The position numbers were made by a program, and so were the translations under genes. From NCBI GenBank assembly GCA_947044365.1, contig OX345644.1, positions 3,474,077-3,538,076 on the forward strand: a stretch of 64,000 nucleotides of DNA, written 5' to 3'. Numbering within the stretch: position 1 is the stretch's first letter; the number at the start of each line of letters is the position of its first letter. This document shows positions 32,401 to 44,803 of this stretch, piece by piece. A model generated the notes under the pieces. It was not told the origin of the DNA. It searched no databases and saw only the letters and a program-made list of their open reading frames with translations. Origin of the DNA: Petrosia ficiformis (lineage: Eukaryota > Porifera > Demospongiae > Haplosclerida > Petrosiidae).

Positions 32401-35400
32401 CATATAGATCACTTTGATGATCATTTTTCAAATAAGCCTCTTGAGATTACCCCTCCTGCAGTATCTGAGCAAATTGTTCATGAATCCTCTGACTTCAAAA
32501 GTAAATTTTTTTCTGCAGTTTTGGCGAATGCCCACTCGGTTCAACACATTTTGGAAAATTTTAAAGAATCCACTACAGTATATTTCATGGATACTGGTGG
32601 ACAGCCTGAATTCCATGAGCTAATTCTTCCGATCTTACATGGCCCTGCACTTCACCTTTTATTTTTTAATGCTTCTCTTCCGCTCCATGAACAAACCGAA
32701 GTCAAATTTTGTTATAGTGATGAGAAAGAGATGAAATCAGTTGAATATACTACTAACTACACTTCGATCGAGATTCTTAATCAGCTGCTGTCTAGGCTCT
32801 ATTCTCTTCATACAGATGATTTGTCAAAATCAGTTCTATTGGGTTCTCATATTGATCTGCTTGCTTTGAATGAATCAGAGCGTCATAACATAATCCTCAA
32901 AATAAGTGATATTCTAAAACAAGACATGGATACCAAAGACTATTACCACAACAAATTTTTAACCTATCCAAGAGAGAGTGATATTGTATTTCTGCCAATA
33001 GATAACAAAACTGCATCTGAAAATGAATTAGAAAACATCAAGAAATTTCTAGAGCGTGTCCTTGATACATTTAAGGAAGTTTCTCTGCCAGTTAGTTGGG
33101 CACTCTTTCACTTGATGCTGCGCTATGTTTATGAGAAGCCTACAGGTGTGTGTACTATTAAGGAATGCGAAGATGTTGCTGAAAAATGTGGCATCAAAAG
33201 AGAAAATGTGAAACAAGCATTGACACACCTGCATAATAATCTTGGAACTATACTATATTATAAAGACGTTGAAGACCTCAAAGACCTTGTTATATGCGAT
33301 CCTAATGTGTTGTTTCACGGAATATCTCATCTTGTGACTGTCTCGTTTGTATTTTCTGGCCCTGATGTTACTCTAGCACAACAAATTAGGAATACAGGAG
33401 AAGTACGACCACGTGTACTGAATGAAGCCAAGCTTCATAAACCAAATTCTCTGCTAAAAGTCAAACATCTGATAAACCTCCTCACACATTACAAGCTAAT
33501 GAAAGAGGTAGAGCGAGATGGTGAAATTCGTTACTTCATGCCCTGCCTGTTATTGCCTGATGAAAATCTAACCTCATCGATGTCCGCAGATGAAGTTTCT
33601 AGTTTAACTAATCCTCCTCCACTTTTGATAATGTTTCAACAAGGATTTGTTCCACTGGGAGTTTTTTCAGCTCTTATAATTGAACTATCATCAAAATGGG
33701 AATCCAGAAAACCTCTGTTTCGTGATCACGTTGATTTTGATGCGCAGTCATGTACAGTTGAATTGCGCTCCTGCTTTACATTTCTGGAAGTTCGTATCAC
33801 TGCGCATGATAGACCATTGTTGTGTTGTAACAATACTCGCAACTTTCTTAAAATATGTCTAGAGAAGGTGCTGAAAACTCAACGACATACCACTCATGTT
33901 GAGTTTCTGGAAGGTTTTTATTGTCCAGGTAGCTTTGATTGTCAATCTCTTCACGCATGCAAATATCGTAACACTGAAAATCTTGTGTGTACAGCTACAG
34001 AGAGATGTCATGGATATAGAGATCCCTTTCCTCTATCGCTTGTTAAGAATTCAAAATCTTGGTTTGAGGTAAAAGTAATTATTTCTTTGCATAATTATAC
34101 TTCCTTAATGTCATATCATTTCATAGGAAAATCTGTGTCCTGGACCAACTACTGTTAGAGGTAATTGGATGCATTCATGCATGCAAAATATGCAATATTG
34201 TACTTAGTTTTTCATTATCATCGTAATAATTATGATGATAATGATTATGTATACAGTTTACTACTTTGGAGGAAAATTACTATGTTTTGATTATAATCAT
34301 GTATATTATTTTTATGTTGTATCTAAAATTAGATTCAGACTCATTTGAGATCATGGAAATTCTGAAGAGTAGACCTGAGATTGCTGAGCTTCAGAATGAA
34401 GTTAAGACAAATGAATGGGAAGAACTTGGGATACAACTCGGTCTTCAACATAACGATTTAGTGGCCATTAGGAAACAGTTCAGTAATGCCATTGGTGACT
34501 GTAGAAGAGAGATGTTTGCATTGTGGATACAAACCAGCACAACACCAAGCAGAGATCAACTCCTGCAGGCACTGAAATCCAAAGCTGTAGCTGAGATTGA
34601 TATGGCAAAACAATATGAGTCATACATTCATAGTCACTTATCTGAACTAACAAGACATACCATTCAAGGTATGATATACTGTGGTACATGAATTATTTAT
34701 ACAGTAACTTTGTAATAGTCTAATATTTATTATATAATATGGGGTAGAGATCAGAGGCCAATACTAATGAGTTTGTACCAAGGGACTTCCTCAAGCACTG
34801 CTCTTTCCCCAAGCAATAATTATAATTGCTCTTATACTACTGGTTAGAGGTAGACATTCAACTTGTGCAATATTTACTCTATAGTTGTTCAATGATACAC
34901 ATATCTTTTCCTTTTTAATGGTAGATTGAACTATGCTCTGCCATATTAGTCAGTATGATGAGGGATAGCAACTGACAGTAATCTAACAGATTACATGATC
35001 TATCTGAATACATAGCTATACAAAACCGAATTGTAATTGTCTCTTTCTAACAAACAGTACAGTATCAGCAATTAGATAACACTGTTGCTTAGCAACAATA
35101 CTGCATAACGATGGCTACATAAATGGCTTTGATTGGTTGGTTCTATTGCCTTTTGCAGTAGACCTGTTATATCCCTTAAATTCTACAATCTGATTGGTCA
35201 AAATAGATTAAATATGATAACTGTTCCAAATTCCACTAAATCATTCAACACCTACCAATGACTATCAATAAATTTGTCATTAAGTAGTAAGGATAGTCAC
35301 TGCTTTGTCCTAGTTTGGTTATTGTCGCAAGTCGCAACAACAATTTAAATAGCAGGTTCAGTTTAAATTATAATATGCACATAATATGTATGCAGTATAA

Positions 35401-37564
35401 GACATTATTATTACTGCTTACTTTGTTCATGTATCTTTGCTTTTCAGCCAATCAGACTGGTGCTAAAACATCAGACAGTCAAGAACTACAAAATGAAAAA
35501 CCAGTGAAAGAAGGTGAGAAGTAGATTGACTATACATTGTGTGGTAGAGGTGACTATGTGACATATTGTTGTTGTCACTGTATTTATCAAACTTTTCATG
35601 ATCGGCTCATGATTATGAGAATCAAGCATAATTATATTCTAACATAAGTATTACAGTAACTAGAAGAGTTCTCTATTGATTTTTGCTTGGAATAAGTAGC
35701 TATTCCAAGCAAGAAAGTAAGGTCTACTTTCAGAAGGTTGGCCCCTTTACATCATCGACTCTTCTGCTTTCTTTAATAACTTAGTTAGTATATATCATGT
35801 GACATTGAGCCAATCACATTTTCATAAATTCATATACTAGTCACCTGATCGTGTTTTATTCAACACAATGCTTAATGCACAGCTTCCTGTGAAAATCAGG
35901 GGGGCAGATGGGGCTCTAGCCACTGTAGTAGTTTAATATTACTGTACATGACTCTCAGATTGCACCAGACGAAATCTCAGAGAATTCAAATTAAAAATTT
36001 TTCTGGCTGGGCATCCCCCAACACCCCCCTAACAGGGCACAGGATATGGAACAATGCTCGTGCATCCTTACATATACCCTAAACAGTCTTCAGTCCCCCA
36101 TTTTTATTTAGCTCTCTCCTCCCTTGAAAATGTACATGAAACAACTAGAAATTTCAAGTAATAAGCACTAAATCTTTATTTATAGTGTATAATGTGGAAC
36201 AAGGGTGGGTGGGGTTCAATAGACAATCAAAGTGAGTGCATTAACATTTCACATTTTAAAATGTTTAATATTATTGCACTGTAAAAATCTTATAAATATT
36301 ACTAAGGAGTTAGTAACAACAAAATATAAAAACACATTGCCAAATTTAAATTTCGAATACTTTTAGTTGTGTAGTAGTAGAGGCTTATATATATATATAT
36401 ATATAGCTTTTGTTCTAATCTTCATTTATACTCATTTATTATTATTTATTTTGTAGATGAATCAGTGAGAAGAAGACATCAACCTGAAGAGAAGAAAGAG
36501 ATGATTAAACGTAAGACAATTCTATATATGACATATGTACTTGTCTAAAATCAGGAACCTATAATTATAAAATAGCGGAAGAGAGGTAGAGAGTGATGTC
36601 CAGTATTGCCATCAAAGACTAAGATCACTTTGATACTGATTGAACCCTAACCCCTACCCTAAATGAACCACATAATGATATTCATGAGACACATAATGAT
36701 ATTTATGAGATTTTGATGGCAATGTTGGACATTAATTAAAGGTATAAAATCACAATGCCTTTATAAACAGTTTTGTGGCTTCATCATGTGGAAATATGAT
36801 AGGTGGAGCTAGAAATTAATAGTCATGGCAGAAAGCTTAGAGCCAGCTCTATGTTTTAGCAGCCACTACTTCAACTGTACTTGATGTCAAGCTGTGATTC
36901 AACAGTGATAGCCTTCAAACAAGATGAGTTGTGTATCAGTGAACTCTTGCTACCAGACGTCTTCTGAAAGTTGTGAAACGACGTTACAAAAATTGTCATA
37001 ACTTTAAAACAGAAAGCTTTTAGATGTTACTTTTGATCCTTATATGATATGATTTGAAGTCTGCTAGTAGTATTTTCAAAGTGCTAATGTTCATAAGTTC
37101 ACTGGAAGTTTGGGACAGATATTATGATTACAGTAACCCTTGGCTCCACCTATGCAGGCAAAGGAATAGTAACACAACTCCCGACAATTCTATCAGGTGT
37201 TTCAATCAAGTGTGTAGTCATTTCATACTCCTACCTCTCTTGTGGACTCTTGCTAAAATTTAATATTCATTTGATTCTTAGTTACCATCAAATATGATTT
37301 ATATAACATGCAATATAATTACACTCATTATAATATCAATGAAAAGATACATTTGTAAAAGTGGAATAATTATTATTACTTTTCATACTTACTGCTATTA
37401 CAGACACTATACCTCTTGGAAATACTTCTACTGAAGAGATAACAGGAAATTACGCTTCAATTAACACATTAGTTTGGACAAAAGATCGTCCACGGGTTAT
37501 ATTTATGATTGCCTTATTTTTTGTGATTATAGTTTTCATAATTGTGTATAAAATATTATTTTAG
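29405..37564 (+). CDS. Receptor gene 2: ankyrin repeats, COR tail, second GTPase, Death domain, C-terminal membrane anchor
   Basis: Proposed exons: 29405-31156, 31236-31338, 32006-34068, 34127-34160, 34333-34668, 35448-35513, 36457-36510, 37404-37564. They join in frame to about 1522 residues. The start MDNEIIRAF matches genes 3 and 4; an ATG 39 bases earlier is less likely. About 7-8 ankyrin repeats lead straight into the last part of the COR-like region (ALVSVEP...FGWCLWC). The Roc and most of the COR are missing compared with gene 3, without loss of frame. Exon 3 encodes a different GTPase: P-loop GLPRVGKTT (646-654), DTGGQPEFHEL (814) and GSHID (898). A Death domain follows (1318-1429: NEWEELGIQLGLQHNDLVA, then CRREMFALWI), then a polar linker, then VIFMIALFFVIIVFIIVY (1501-1518), four residues before the end. 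It is probably anchored in a membrane with the rest cytosolic. Partners unknown. Confidence 0.8.
34669..35447. other. Intron 5 of receptor gene 2
   Basis: Intron-like DNA without recognisable coding sequence or repeat; bounded by GTATGA and TTTTCAG. Confidence 0.5.
36765..36960. repeat. Dispersed repeat R1, copy 3 (inverted)
   Basis: TAGGTGGAGCTAGAAATTAA ... CTTGATGTCAAGCTGTGATT is the inverted counterpart of 9840-10005. It lies in the last intron of receptor gene 2. Confidence 0.55.
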
Positions 37565-38483
37565 TAATCAAATTAATATTCATATTCTTCAATCTTTAAA
37601 ATGTGGTACCCAATAGAAATTTTCATAATTTTTTAATCACTGTGTATATATAATATTATAATTGCTGTTATAATCAATAAGAAAAATGATTGAAACAGCT
37701 GAAAATTGATTGTTTCTAGAAGAGATGAATCATTCATGTTTTATGTATATACATGTGCATATACATGTGCATATACATGTACATATACATGTATATATAG
37801 ATAATTTGGCAACTCTGCATTCAATACATTATTGTATGTGGCCAGGGAGCCGGAGGATATACGTAATATATATGTTCTAATGATTTGTATAAATAATATT
37901 ATTATTGGCATTGTATATATATAAATGAATATGTGTCAGTAACATTACTTACTTTGTGACCTTTTTTAAGCATTATGTATATAGTTGATAGCCAGCAGCA
38001 ATTTCGTGCTATTGAGAAGTAATATAGCTGTAGTGTCACTACTTTAGGACAACATAATTATGATGCAAGAGTCTGAATGTTTCTTCCTTAAATCATTACG
38101 CCAGTGAATCTTCAGATATCTATCTATACAGCGTTTGTAGACCCAACTCAGTCTGTCTACACAACAGATCTAGAGCCAGTACACACATCTATTCATCCAG
38201 TAAGAAGTAAGACTTAGCATAAAGATGACACCTGTTATAATTTATAATTGTAAATTTTATGTACAATAGCTATAATAATTATGATCATAGTAAACATACG
38301 TACATTATAATTATCAAATCACTAGTACACAAAGTTACAGAACTAAGAATGTGTTTCAGAAAAGACAAAACCACATTAATGACAATGAATTGAATGGAAA
38401 TACGGGAACGAGGAACAGAATAGAAATTAGACTAAATCATTACAAATTCAGATGAATCACACAGGAATTAACTTATCCTTTTA
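37565..38483. other. Intergenic DNA after receptor gene 2
   Basis: Contains an ACATGTGCATAT-type 12-base tandem tract at about 37750-37795. The part from about 38105 repeats 23995-24376. No gene seen. Confidence 0.5.
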
Positions 38484-39305
38484 TTAGTAATAATTATTAT
38501 TGGAATGATGTGGTGGATTAGGATGAATCATAGAAGGGTGTGGTAGTTGTGTGTGTGGTCCACTACTGACTGAAGCATGTGGTACACGAGGTATATATTC
38601 AGTTCCAGGTGGTGTTATAATTTGTTGCGGAGGTGGAGGAGGCATCATAGGATTAAAAGAGGTAGGGAAATGTGTATGTATCATGTCCTGTGGTGATATC
38701 AGTGCTTGATGTGAATGATGAAGATAAATGTCTGTAGTTGATGGTTGAATAACTGTGAGGAAAATACAATATTGAAATTATGCTATAGTTCAGTAAGTAA
38801 TACAAGTACAGTGAATTAAGTGACATGAGGGCGGGGCTCAAAGATTAGATAATGCCAGTAAGTGCATTATCTTTTATTGGCCAACGAGTACGAATACAAG
38901 TACAAGTACCTTGCATTAATGAGGAAATGAGTTAAGTACAAGTACATGTACCAATGTACTTGGCCCCATGCCTGATATGTATACTATATAGCATGGTTTA
39001 GAGGTCTATATATGTGCATTATATAAACCCGCCAATGAGGAGATTTGAAAATATATCACCAAGGGCTGAATTGGCAGGGTTATATAATGCATATAGATCA
39101 ATGAACCATGATATTATGAAATAACTAATAATGGAGATTCGTACAATGTACCCGTTAGTTTTCAGTCCACCAGCCACATCTTCTGAGCATGCACATTGTC
39201 TCCAAGTATATATATTTTTAAACATAAACCTAGTACGAGGTTTCTATACAAAATATAAACCTGCACGTCCCATTGAAAATGTATGGCTATGAATCTCATT
39301 ATAAG

Positions 39306-39500
39306 ATATATATCAGAGAGTACAGTAGTACTCTCTATGTAGGGATGGCCCGGAAAAAAAATGGCTGCTCATACATTTCAATTGCAAATGGTAAGTTCAA
39401 ATCTCTGGTAATATATACAAACAAGTTAAAATATACAATATATTGAGTATTTCTATAACAATACCTTTTAGATGCCCACAGATCTTCATTAAAGTAGAGA
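39306..39500 (+). mobile_element. GAGAGTAC repeat with exon-like start, copy 1
   Basis: AGAGTACAGTAGTACTCTCT (a near-palindrome) and ATGTAGGGATGGCCCGG are followed by a short frame, MARKKNGCSYISIANG, ending in a GTAAG donor at about 39410. Related copies are at 52360-52440 and 59890-60110. It is part of a 1-kb insertion within proline-rich copy 2. Confidence 0.5.
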
Positions 39501-40080
39501 ACTGTGAGTAGCAAAAACTGGCAAAATCTTTATTTATCATTATTATTATTATTATTCCTCGTTTTCATAAAAATAGATTTCTACGTTTCTGGAGCTATTA
39601 AAGTAGTTTTAGCACAAATACAAATTTATTTTAAGTTAAATTCAGGGGAACAAACTTCGTACTGTTCTCTTTCTTGACCTAGACAAAAAATACTTTCAAC
39701 CACTAACAGCAACCTACTTTCGAAAAGACGCCATTTGTAATAATAGAGTTAGTGGATATCAGATAAGTTGTATAAAGTATTATACTTATTTACTTAGCCA
39801 ATATACATAGAATAAACACTAGGATTATAGTAACACTTCCACAAATAGAATATGTATGCAAAATTTGTAAACCCAGATGATACTGAACTGTCCATGTACA
39901 AATAGTATAACTGAATGTGCTTCTGTACTGATGTGTTAGTTGATCACTCTCAGATAAGAAATTTCATCACAATTATGTCACTAACTCATGTATAATTATA
40001 ATAATCATTTTTTATTAAGTTGATTAATCATTATATTACTGAGATCATCAGTGTACTACATATGATATATATATATAGTT

Positions 40081-40286
40081 ATATATCAAAACCGAAAAAG
40101 CACAGGAACAAGATGGCTTTGGCAACAAAATGAAATAACACTTCCACATAACAACCCTACATCAGTATACACAGCTAGAGTAAAGGCAAAACACAAAGAA
40201 GCAATACTTATGTACGGTTGTTATGTGGAAGTGGTATTTCATTTTGTTGCCATCTTGTTCCTGTGCTTTTTGGTTTTGATATATAT
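40081..40286. mobile_element. CCACTTCCATATAAC-family foldback MITE, best copy
   Basis: Nearly perfect inverted arms: ATATATCAAAACCGAAAAAG with CACAGGAACAAGATGGC and AATAACACTTCCACATAAC on the left, and their complements on the right (GTTATGTGGAAGTGGTATTT ... TTTTTGGTTTTGATATAT). The short loop contains AAAACACAAAGAAGC. Its clear symmetry makes it a good reference for the family. Confidence 0.8.
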
Positions 40287-41214
40287 CCCTACATACTCTT
40301 TCATTTTTCAAAATGTTTTTTATTATTCTTTATAATTATATAATTATATATAATCTTGTGTCACATACATGTACACTATTAACAGGGTGTGGCATGTAAA
40401 CAAACACAACTCCAGCTACAGCACACTAGCAGGAATTCAGTTTGCAATTACATTTGCAATGAAGTTATAATAGTGTTATAAAATAATAATTATCTCACCT
40501 CTACGAGGATCTTGTGTCATATCTAATGGAGTTGAAGAATGTCCCCAAAAGAATTGTTGACCAGTTGTCATGACAGTGGGAGTAAGAGGTAGAGGAGATG
40601 TGTGGAGGAAGTGTAGGAGGAGGAGGATGAAGTTGTGAAGAAAGTGGTACTCTCTTTACTGGACCTAATAATGTAAAAACATACTATCATGTCATTAATT
40701 ATAATTATGTATATCTAGGATTGTAATTTGGATCCAGGAATCTTTTATTGATCAAGGCTTCCACTAGAAACATGTATAGTACATATTTATAACAACTTCT
40801 TGTATTCAAATCCACATAATTTATGATATATGACCAAATGTGGTATGTATGAGAGTATTAACTGGGTACTAAATGTTATTGACTTCCTGCACAAAATGGC
40901 CAAAGAGTGAGTGTTTGAAGGTAAGCATTTGTTCAAAATTTCAAATCTCATTGGCTGGGTCAGATATTTAAATGTGCAAGGAGAAAAATAACCAGTATGA
41001 GTCTTTAGACAGACAGTACTCAATCTACCCTGAGACATTTTGTGATGCAGATGGCATACCTACTACATAGTATCAAATCAAGTTGGTTTAATAAAAATAG
41101 AAAACAGATATAACAGTCAGCTACCAGTGATAACAAACACCCTACCATCACAATGAACTCCACTCACATATCATTTACTGCCAACAAGCCGATGCAGAAA
41201 CTATAGGAGTCTCA

Positions 41215-43330
41215 GATTTAAGATCTATATGTATGTACAAACTGCTGCAAATCAATCACTGATTCTTGCTGTCCTGAAGTTGAAGTATCATTAAATGCAC
41301 CTAGTCAAAAATGATATATGAATATTCTGTACATGAGACAAGATAAAATAAATGTTGATTTATAAATGCTATACATTAAAGTAGAATCACATTCAGTTAA
41401 AACTGAGCTTATTATAAATCAATTTGCTACTATGGATTTAATTACTATGGTAATAATCACTGTATATGTGAACACTTGATGAAATACAAGACAATCATAT
41501 TGACTTGAGTAATTGTACTATGCACATGCAAAAGTACCTTTATTGCTAGCAATATTGACAAGGCTAAATCTATGAGGATTACAGGAACAATCTATTAAAA
41601 AAACAGTTTATAGCATTTACTGTGGATAGTGTTTGTATCAGCAAACATACAATTGCAACTCATATCATACAACAAACCCAACTATTATCAAAAAATAAGA
41701 AATAAAGTAACTAACTGGATTATTAATGAAGAAGCCTCTATGTTGCACTCTCCATTAGATTATGGTTAGATCTTCAGTGGTGGGTCCCACGAAAAGACGG
41801 ATCACGGATTACGGATCAGAACTAAAAAAAAAAGAATAATTTAAAAATTTTGATTTTGATTTTGTATCACGCACCACGCCCAGATTATAAAATGAACGTA
41901 CATTTAGTGAAAAATCACAGAGCCCATCTCAACAAAGTTTACTCTGAATCATTAGGAGTATCCATACATCATCTGGAATGACCGAGGACACCAGAGGTGA
42001 GAGTTCATCTGTAACCTATAAAACATTCATCGAATTACTACTGACACTGAAAGATGTTTGGGCAAAGGCGTATTGTCTAGTTGATAATCCTTGATTAGTT
42101 TGTAAAGTGCCTGAATAACAAGGTGGTAGCTAGCCTCACTGGAAATAAGATATGTGAGCATATAGTTACTGCTTGTGAAGATTCTGGAAACCTTAAGTTA
42201 TTCTGCAATTGGTGGAAATGTGAATTTCAAAGGTAAATCTTTTGACTTCGCCCACCGGGATGTGAAAAAGACAACCAGGAGAAACCTGTGAACACAAAGA
42301 AAATTGTGATATATTTGTAATCATTTTCATTAAAATTGCACTAAAAAAAAGACATTACCTAACTTAACTCATGAATATTCATGAGAGGCTTTCCTAACAA
42401 CAGACTTTGATACAAGAACTCGGGGCTAGAGTATATTTTAATTTTGTTACATCCAAAGTACTGGTCTCACATATCTTATTTCCAGTGAGACTAGCTACCA
42501 TCCTGTTATTCAGGCACTTTACAAACTAATCAAGGATTATCAACTAGACAATACGCCTTTGCCCAAACATCTTTCAGTGTCAGTAGTAATTCGATGAATG
42601 TTTTATAGGTTACAGATGAACTCTCACCTCTGGTGTCCTTGGTACTTCCAGATGATGTATGAATACTCCTAATGATTCAGAGTAAACTTTGTTGAGATGG
42701 GCTCTCTGTGATTTTTCACTAAATGTACGTTATACGTTAATTTTATAATCTGGGCGTGGTGCGTGATACAAAATCAAAATCAAAATTTTTAAATTATTAT
42801 TCTTTTTTTTTTAGTTCTGATCCGTAATCCGTTGATCCGTGATCCGTCTTTTCGTGGGACCCTTCAGTGATGGAGCATATTTGCTATAATGCATATCTAA
42901 GGTAGAGGAAACATTAAAATTCATACAAACTGGATTTATTAATGGAAGCCTATATATACATATGAGAAGAGATGTATAAATAAGAGAAGTGGATCTATAT
43001 AGAAGAGATGGGTGATGTTGTGGATCAGGTTATGAATGGATAAACTATGGTAATGTACAAGTAAATAAAGTAGATAATGTAGACTTTCAATTATAAATAG
43101 AAATCACGTTACTATAAATTACACAACTCTACTCTGACCAGAATAATTGTACGATATAATGATGATGTAATGATATGAACCTTTACATGAAGAAGTGACC
43201 TTCATCATAGTCTGTATTGTTCGTATTCACGATTGATTATTGAAATTGTTAATGGACATCATTCAAAACTTTGAATATACGTACTTGATTAACAGACTGA
43301 ATCATGTTGAGTTGGCTCAGAAATTGTAAT
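41215..43330. repeat. Duplicated non-coding segment A, copy 2
   Basis: Matches 600-1960 closely in order and sequence (for example CAAATCAATCACTGATTCTT, CATGAGACAAGATAAAATAA, GATTATGGTTAGATCTTCAG). It is interrupted by the 1.1-kb element at 41782-42862. No coding content. Confidence 0.8.
41782..42862. mobile_element. 1.1-kb long-TIR element with 9-bp target duplications
   Basis: The left arm (41782 to about 42158) and right arm (about 42466-42862) are inverted copies of some 370-400 bases. They begin GGGTCCCACGAAAAGACGG and end with its complement. A central piece of about 300 bases is unique and has no gene. The flanks TTCAGTGGT and TTCAGTGAT form a 9-bp duplication with one mismatch. The uninterrupted site is at about 1411-1419. 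Long arms and 9-bp duplications suggest a non-autonomous Mutator-like element. Confidence 0.8.
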
Positions 43331-44803
43331 GTCAAAATAAACTGTGCAGAATAGTATCTTTACCTGCAAATGAACACTCGTAAGAAATAGAGAAACGGGA
43401 AACGAAGAAAAACGGGCCCACCACATAGTAAGAATACTGCCTCACTGTCCTCGGTAGCTAGAGGGCTTAGCCACATATGAAGGGCTCGCGCTGCACGCTC
43501 ATCCCTATCGCCTTAAGTTAATTAATTAACAAATTCATAGTTCATTTGATCCCTGATCCGCAGTCCGTAGCTACCTTGGCCGGCAACGCATCCTCTGGAG
43601 AGAAATCCACAGTTTGTAGACGTTCTGTCTCAAGTGTGTAGAGGAATCTATATAGTAGGTGAGTAGTACTATTGCTGTGTTGCAATATCAGACTTATAAT
43701 CACCTTAGGTCTGCAGTCCATGAGGCCCGTTGGTGATTGAATAATTATTACTGATAAATGTGGAAAATTATGTGTTTCAATATTTTGTTGTCAACAAGTT
43801 CTCTGGTATGTTCCAAAGAAGATTTCTAACTGCAAGATTTATATTCACCTTTGAACCTGCGCTTCACCTTGTGGTGATGAAGTCTCCATAGTAACAAAAC
43901 ATGTTTCCATGGTAACAACAAAAGTAAACAAAGAAAGCCCTTGAGTGTTTCCATACTGTGAGGTTTTTGTGTCTATCGAATAGTGGGCTATGTAAGTTTA
44001 ATATAATGATAAGTAGTGAATAATTATAGTGTGTAACTAAATTGATAATAATTTTGAATAGTTTGACTGATCAGTGATAGATCTAGATTGTTCTTGAAAA
44101 GGGTGTGGCAATGTAAACTTAGTAGCTGGCTATGTGCCTGGCACAAAATATATATCTTACTTATAACCCCAACACTACTCTTTACTGCCTGGATTATATA
44201 CACTTCCTGCTGAACTAAGCTAATTTTTTAGTTAGCATAGTATTACACATGTATTTAGTTGAAGACAGAATGTCAGGGGAGTAGGAAGCAATTTTCAATT
44301 GGGGGGCATGCACAACAAGCCATGCTATTACATGCTTAATCATTCATTTATACATTCAATTTATTCACCAAAAAAAGTTACTTAATAAAATGTTTCTTTT
44401 CATCTGTCATTTCTTTCAATGAATTCCTGGGCAATTTCTGTAAGGTTAAGATTATCTGTTTTCTTGTATGTGTATATAGCAATAATAGGGGGCCAGCTCT
44501 CAGCCATTATTGGGGGGCAGTGCTCACCCCCTCACCCTGTTCCTACTCCACTGAATGTGTAGCTACCATGCATGTACTCATGATAATTATATCTAACAGT
44601 AAATTCCCAATTCAGTAGTCACTTTAGTGTAAGCATCTCGAAAATTAGCTGAAATTTCCACCTCACAAAAATTACCTGCTATATATTTCATTAATTTAGA
44701 TACTCAATACTACCTGCAGCAAAAGAGACATTGACAAACGTTAACAGTACTACAGCACAATTGTCACTATAAACAAAGCACCTTCATTACAAGACAACAA
44801 TCA
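43331..44803 (+). promoter_or_regulatory. Upstream region of receptor gene 3
   Basis: 43845-44110 is related to the upstream DNA of genes 2 and 4. The last 140 bases before the ATG are almost identical to those of gene 4 (62460-62598), including ACTACCTGCAGCAAAAGAG. 43640-43740 resembles the sequence after exon-like unit 4 (8930-9075). No independent gene. Confidence 0.5.

Larger units (their letters stand above)
38484..40665 (-). pseudogene. Proline-rich acidic protein gene, copy 2 (truncated)
   Basis: Only the last two exons remain. The exon ending the protein (about 38757-38484) reads QALISPQDMIHTHFPTSFNP and ends HHSNNNYY, without the stop found in copy 1 but lacking a few residues (GVFVP) of it. 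The preceding exon (about 40665-40500) starts GPVKRVPLSSQLHPPPPTLP and then shifts frame. The TTGQQFFWGH block seen in copy 1 is therefore lost, and a TAG appears near the donor. Homology stops near 40975, and the acidic 5' exons are absent. The intron between them holds a 1-kb insertion (39306-40340) not present in copy 1. Confidence 0.65.

Noticed and set aside
32080..34158. GTPase frame as an independent gene starting near 32080
   Set aside because: No ATG is at that point. The frame continues upstream to an AG at 32005 and joins in phase 1 to the linker exon of the ankyrin gene.
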